64,000 bases of DNA from Trichoplax sp. H2 (Eukaryota > Placozoa > Uniplacotomia > Trichoplacea): the NCBI GenBank assembly GCA_003344405.1, contig NOWV01000215.1, positions 1-64,000 of the forward strand. The letters are read 5' to 3'. This document shows positions 60,401 to 64,000 of this stretch, piece by piece. The notes under the pieces were generated by a model. That model was not told the origin of the DNA, did no database searches, and worked only from the letters and a program-made list of their open reading frames with translations. Numbering within the stretch: position 1 is the stretch's first letter; every line of letters starts with the position of its first letter. Position numbers and translations under genes: made by a program.

Positions 60401-63400
60401 AATGCCTTGTTAGCTGGATAAATTTAACCGCTTCATTACTTTACAGATGAGGGCTCTATTGATCCGGATCTAGTCCAACTTGTTGCAGGTTTGGCAGACG
60501 ACATTTCTAGTAGTCAAATATGTGAGACCATACCTGATGATGGCGAAGTTAGTGTTCTCTACGGTAGCGGTGCTATTAATGACTCCATGTCTGACGAAAA
60601 GCTGCGGTTGGAAAAGGAGGAATTAGAGGAAAGTCTGGAAATGTCTCAGGCGTGGAATTGTAAAAGTACCATTACAGAAAACTTGAACGATTCGTAAGTA
60701 TTGCATAAAGTCAATGCTACAAAATTAGATTTATTTTAGCCGCAAAGAAAAGTACTTCTACTTGAGTACCAAGAATTACGTACTTCTGGCATATTATGTT
60801 ATCAAAGATATGCTTATTAACCTAAAGCCATTTTAATTTTGTAGGTTAAGCTCTCAAAATATGTTATTTACTTCTCCGGAATCTACCTCTGGCGATGCAA
60901 GTCATATATTCCAGCTAGATGGCGCAGACGATTCTTCGTCAACGGAGAGTCTAGAAGATGCTGCAAGTGATTTATCAAGTAATGACCAACCAGTTACGCA
61001 TAAGTTAGCAGATAGTTTGACCAAATTGAAGAGAATTCGCAGGAAAAGCTCGGTAGTCAACCAGATGGTGACATCTATACCTGTGACTCCAGGCAAAGAT
61101 GATAAATCGTTAGACATTCCGCATCGATCGCAACAATCCGATCATGAAAGTAAAATAAATCGCAAAAGAAAATTGCAACCAATAGTAGCCGTTGCACAAA
61201 TTATTTCTGGTAAAGGTAATACAAAATTACCGATCGAATCAACTAATCAGAAAGTGACGTCCACTGCTCAAACAGATGATGAAAAAAGCTTAGCGGTAGC
61301 AAAGATAAAATCTGTACCAGTTCTCAAATTTTTAGATAGGAATACAAAAACTGATATTTTTGACGGAACATTTGATTCTCAAATGAGGGATGAGTTGGTA
61401 GTTGATGATATGCAAAGTTTAGAAAAGTCGGATCATTCGTTAAGCGCGAGTCAGGTACAAAGTCCTAGCAAGAAATTAAAGGGACAAGGTATTGACGATA
61501 GGACAATGAAAAGTTGTGATTTTAATTTTGATGAACAAATGAGAAGAGATTTTCGTGTTGATAAAAACACCGCTAATATTCATGGGAAGAAACAACCGCT
61601 AGCAACTCAACGTGGTAACGCGACATTGATGCGCTATTTTAGCAAGGTCACAAAGGTGCAACAGGACGGTCATTCTGAGGTGGCAACCCCGACCAATTTA
61701 AATCAAACTTTAGGAAAGCAGGATGACATAACCAATACAATAAATGATACTTCAAATACGACTGCAGTAGCATCAAATGCAAGTAATGACGAAAATTTAT
61801 TGCATAGTCCAGCTGAATCATTGCTATGGTCATCTCTTGGCTCTGGCAGTATTACATTTCCTACCTGTAATAATAGGACTACGTCAGAAGATGTCATGGT
61901 CAACTTATCATTTCCGTCTCCAATACATAGCTCGCCTAATAGTACTACACCGCCATTAGCGAATTCTCCGAATCAACATAGCAATACCAGCGATAGCTAC
62001 TTTGTTGGAAGGGCAGCATCGCAAATAGGAGAGAATATGCATCGTCATAATGAAAGTCAACTTGAATTATGTGAAAGTTTAGAGCCGTTGTCTTCATTTG
62101 GTTCAGTTCGTGAAGGTAATGATGCTCATGATACTACATTAGATTCTGATATTCGGCCAGTTTTGACCAGTTCCCTAGAAGATAAGAAATCACAGCTTTC
62201 GAGTGCTCTACCTGTGAAAATTCAAACTGATATTAGTTATAGGAATCTCTGCTACAGGTTAATAAAAGAACTTAACTGAAAATTCTACATTTATTTATTT
62301 TGTATTTCTCTACCACAAAAGATATCTTTTTACGACAAATTGTTTCTTTAATAGCCTACCTTTAAATGAATCTGGTGTTTGGAGACCGAATTGCGATCCA
62401 CCGTCAAAAGAAGATATCTTGTCAACTTGCTCACAAGTTGGTGTACTAGGGGCTAAATTTGTTGAACCATATTGTAGTGAGGCGGTAGATATACCTCGGC
62501 GACCAAAGTAAGATTTATTTGAGAAAGGAGTATTTAATGTTAAATCCAAATAAAAGTCGAAGAATACGGTAGTGTTTCAACGTGTTTATGCATGTATTTA
62601 AATTATTACTTAACTAAATAGCATCATTGTAATTAATGTGTACAGAGAAATTCAAGGCCGATTTTTGAGGGTTAAATCAGATAAGGTTAGTTGTGTGAGT
62701 TAAAATGTTATAGACGATTGGAATGCCTTAAGCTTATACGGTATACTTCGCTTGCTCTTTCAAATATGTAACTTATATTGCACCTGGCCTTGATGGAAAG
62801 ATTTCAGAGCTACCGAAATTCGAATCTGGAAATAATAACACTGTATATATTAGTGGCTTAAGCCATTGGCAACTTATTTTAAGCAATAGCATTCATCCGT
62901 ACTTACGTCATTTTATGAAATCAAGTTACAATGACTTAAATTATGATCGTAAAGTGCCGAAGGAAATTCTCCCGGTAATTAACTCTGTGCGAAAAGCGGA
63001 TGCAGTTATTACACCCTGTAAAGGTCCACCCACTAGAAAATCTATTTGTAATGACATCGAAAAGAGATGGAAAAGTAGCAAAAAGGTAGTCAAATTAAGT
63101 GCGTCGACAGAATCGAAAGAACAGTTTTTACCTGAAGACTATTCGATAAACGTAAGTAATTTTAATATATTTCGGTCATTATAAATTTTACCTTACTTTA
63201 AACATCGGCGCCGTTTGTTTGTATATGCTATTTATTTAGTTTCAAGATGATACCAGAAAACTGAATCGTGTTAGGGGTCTCGATACACACGATTGTGATC
63301 TTGTGATACGAAGTAGTTTTCACAATCCAAAGGATGGAAAAGCTTCACGAGAGGTTTTTTTATCGTAATACTCTTCAATGATAATTAAATTAATTAATAT

Positions 63401-64000
63401 ATAATATAAATGCAGCCTCCGATGAGTTCAGCTTTAATACAACAGTAATGTTTTTCAATTAGGTTGAACATTTAACGACTTTAAGTTTGGAATTACATAT
63501 TGGAACCAGGAAGGATTTGTCTCCTGATCCAGAATTCGATTCAGTTTTGGGGATATTTTATCATGTTCATAGAGATATTCCTGATGGTGATGCCTTAAGG
63601 AAAGAGATTACAGGAATGATTTTGGTCGATACGAAATTGCAGAAGGTTCCATCATCCTTGCATGAGCATGATGAATTGAATATAGCTGATTTGGGTTTGA
63701 CTAGCACACAAAAATCAGCGACGATAGATAACGACCCAACAGTAGAAGAGGAACACCGCTCAAGTAGTAGCTTCAGGTCTCGTAAATCCCAGTACCAGAG
63801 ACAATTGCTCGCGAGATGTGGTGTGAGTGATGTGATCGCAGAATATGTAGCGGATGAAATTTCCTTATTGCTAGCACTTGTTAGACTAATCAGAAGGTCA
63901 TTATATATTTTAATCATGCTTACTTATGTTTTATCCAGCAAGGCTAAATGCGATCTACACTGTTCTTTTCAGATGGGATCCAGACATCTTAGTCGGGTAC
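57403..64000 (+). CDS. REV3L: DNA polymerase zeta catalytic subunit REV3, copy 2 (runs off the window end)
   Basis: A tandem paralog of the gene at 44883, same strand. Exon 1 (57403-57748) encodes MFSIRIFTIDFYMSRPVPKL and FGPTPAGQKACLHIHGVFPY; by eye about 60% of exon 1 residues match copy 1. Exons follow in the same order and phase: [60 protein letters not shown] and INPGIQALWDDE. A large disordered exon ends at 62258. REV7-binding region 1 (62377-62409) is VWRPNCDPPSK; region 2 (63005-63037) is ITPCKGPPTR. The lead-in to the polymerase domain follows (LSLELHIGTRKDLSPDPEFD, 63463 on), and the window ends in DPDILVGY. Its catalytic core lies outside, so activity cannot be judged. The exon before LLLTGAV must use the acceptor at about 58339, because the nearer AG (58348) breaks the frame. 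Confidence 0.92.
63541..63900 (+). other. Diverged linker between the two REV3 copies (annotation note)
   Basis: Within the exon from 63463, the stretch between the conserved FYHVHRDIP and the RCGVSDVIAEYVADE block is a Ser-rich, charged insert. In copy 1 the matching insert (51000-51230) is equally long but unrelated in sequence, while the flanks are conserved. It lies in the domain that leads into the polymerase fold and looks like a surface loop under weak constraint. Confidence 0.5.

Noticed and set aside
1-64000. Bacterial features: operons, CRISPR arrays, insertion sequences, prophage
   Set aside because: No ribosome-binding sites, spacer-repeat arrays or transposase frames; gene structure is eukaryotic throughout.

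Overview
This window looks like nuclear DNA of an early-branching animal, most likely a placozoan (Trichoplax/Hoilungia type). That is inference from AT-rich sequence, short GT-AG introns (mostly 60-300 nt) and animal gene families: full-length KDM1A with SWIRM and Tower, RCAN, TMEM181, a sucrase-isomaltase-type GH31 ectoenzyme with trefoil domains, and REV3L with REV7-binding motifs. Nothing bacterial was seen: no operons, Shine-Dalgarno sites, CRISPR arrays or insertion sequences.

Layout. 1-5837 holds two tandem copies (minus strand) of an intronless ankyrin-DUF4246 gene. The left copy is frameshifted and cut by the window edge. Between them lies a decayed copy of the last KDM1A exon, so an ancestral block of about 4.8 kb containing [DUF4246 gene + KDM1A 3' end] was duplicated. 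8064-13260 is KDM1A (minus). 15810-19658 is TMEM181 (plus). 21092-22764 is RWDD1 (plus). 23271-34360 is a large type II membrane two-domain GH31 glucosidase (minus) with a Ser/Thr-rich stalk of about 850 residues. 37960-40074 is a calcipressin/RCAN gene (minus). 40594-40665 is tRNA-His(GTG). 41253-43253 is an intronless multi-spanning membrane orphan (plus). 44883-55532 is a complete REV3-type DNA polymerase zeta catalytic subunit gene (plus), followed by a second, diverged REV3 paralog from 57403 to the window end.

The genes do not form a pathway. The main points of biological interest are: (i) head-to-tail duplication of REV3, normally a single-copy gene, with one of two REV7-binding motifs eroded in the upstream copy; (ii) an N-terminal GH31 domain whose nucleophile Asp reads as Asn while the C-terminal domain is canonical; (iii) the mucin-like stalk of that enzyme; (iv) dispersed palindromic clusters built from GTACA/TGTAC pentamers, found only in non-coding DNA and bracketing the tRNA gene.

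Exon boundaries were read by eye from splice consensus and remembered family alignments. Where a coordinate is given as 'about', it may be off by some bases. No database search was run.
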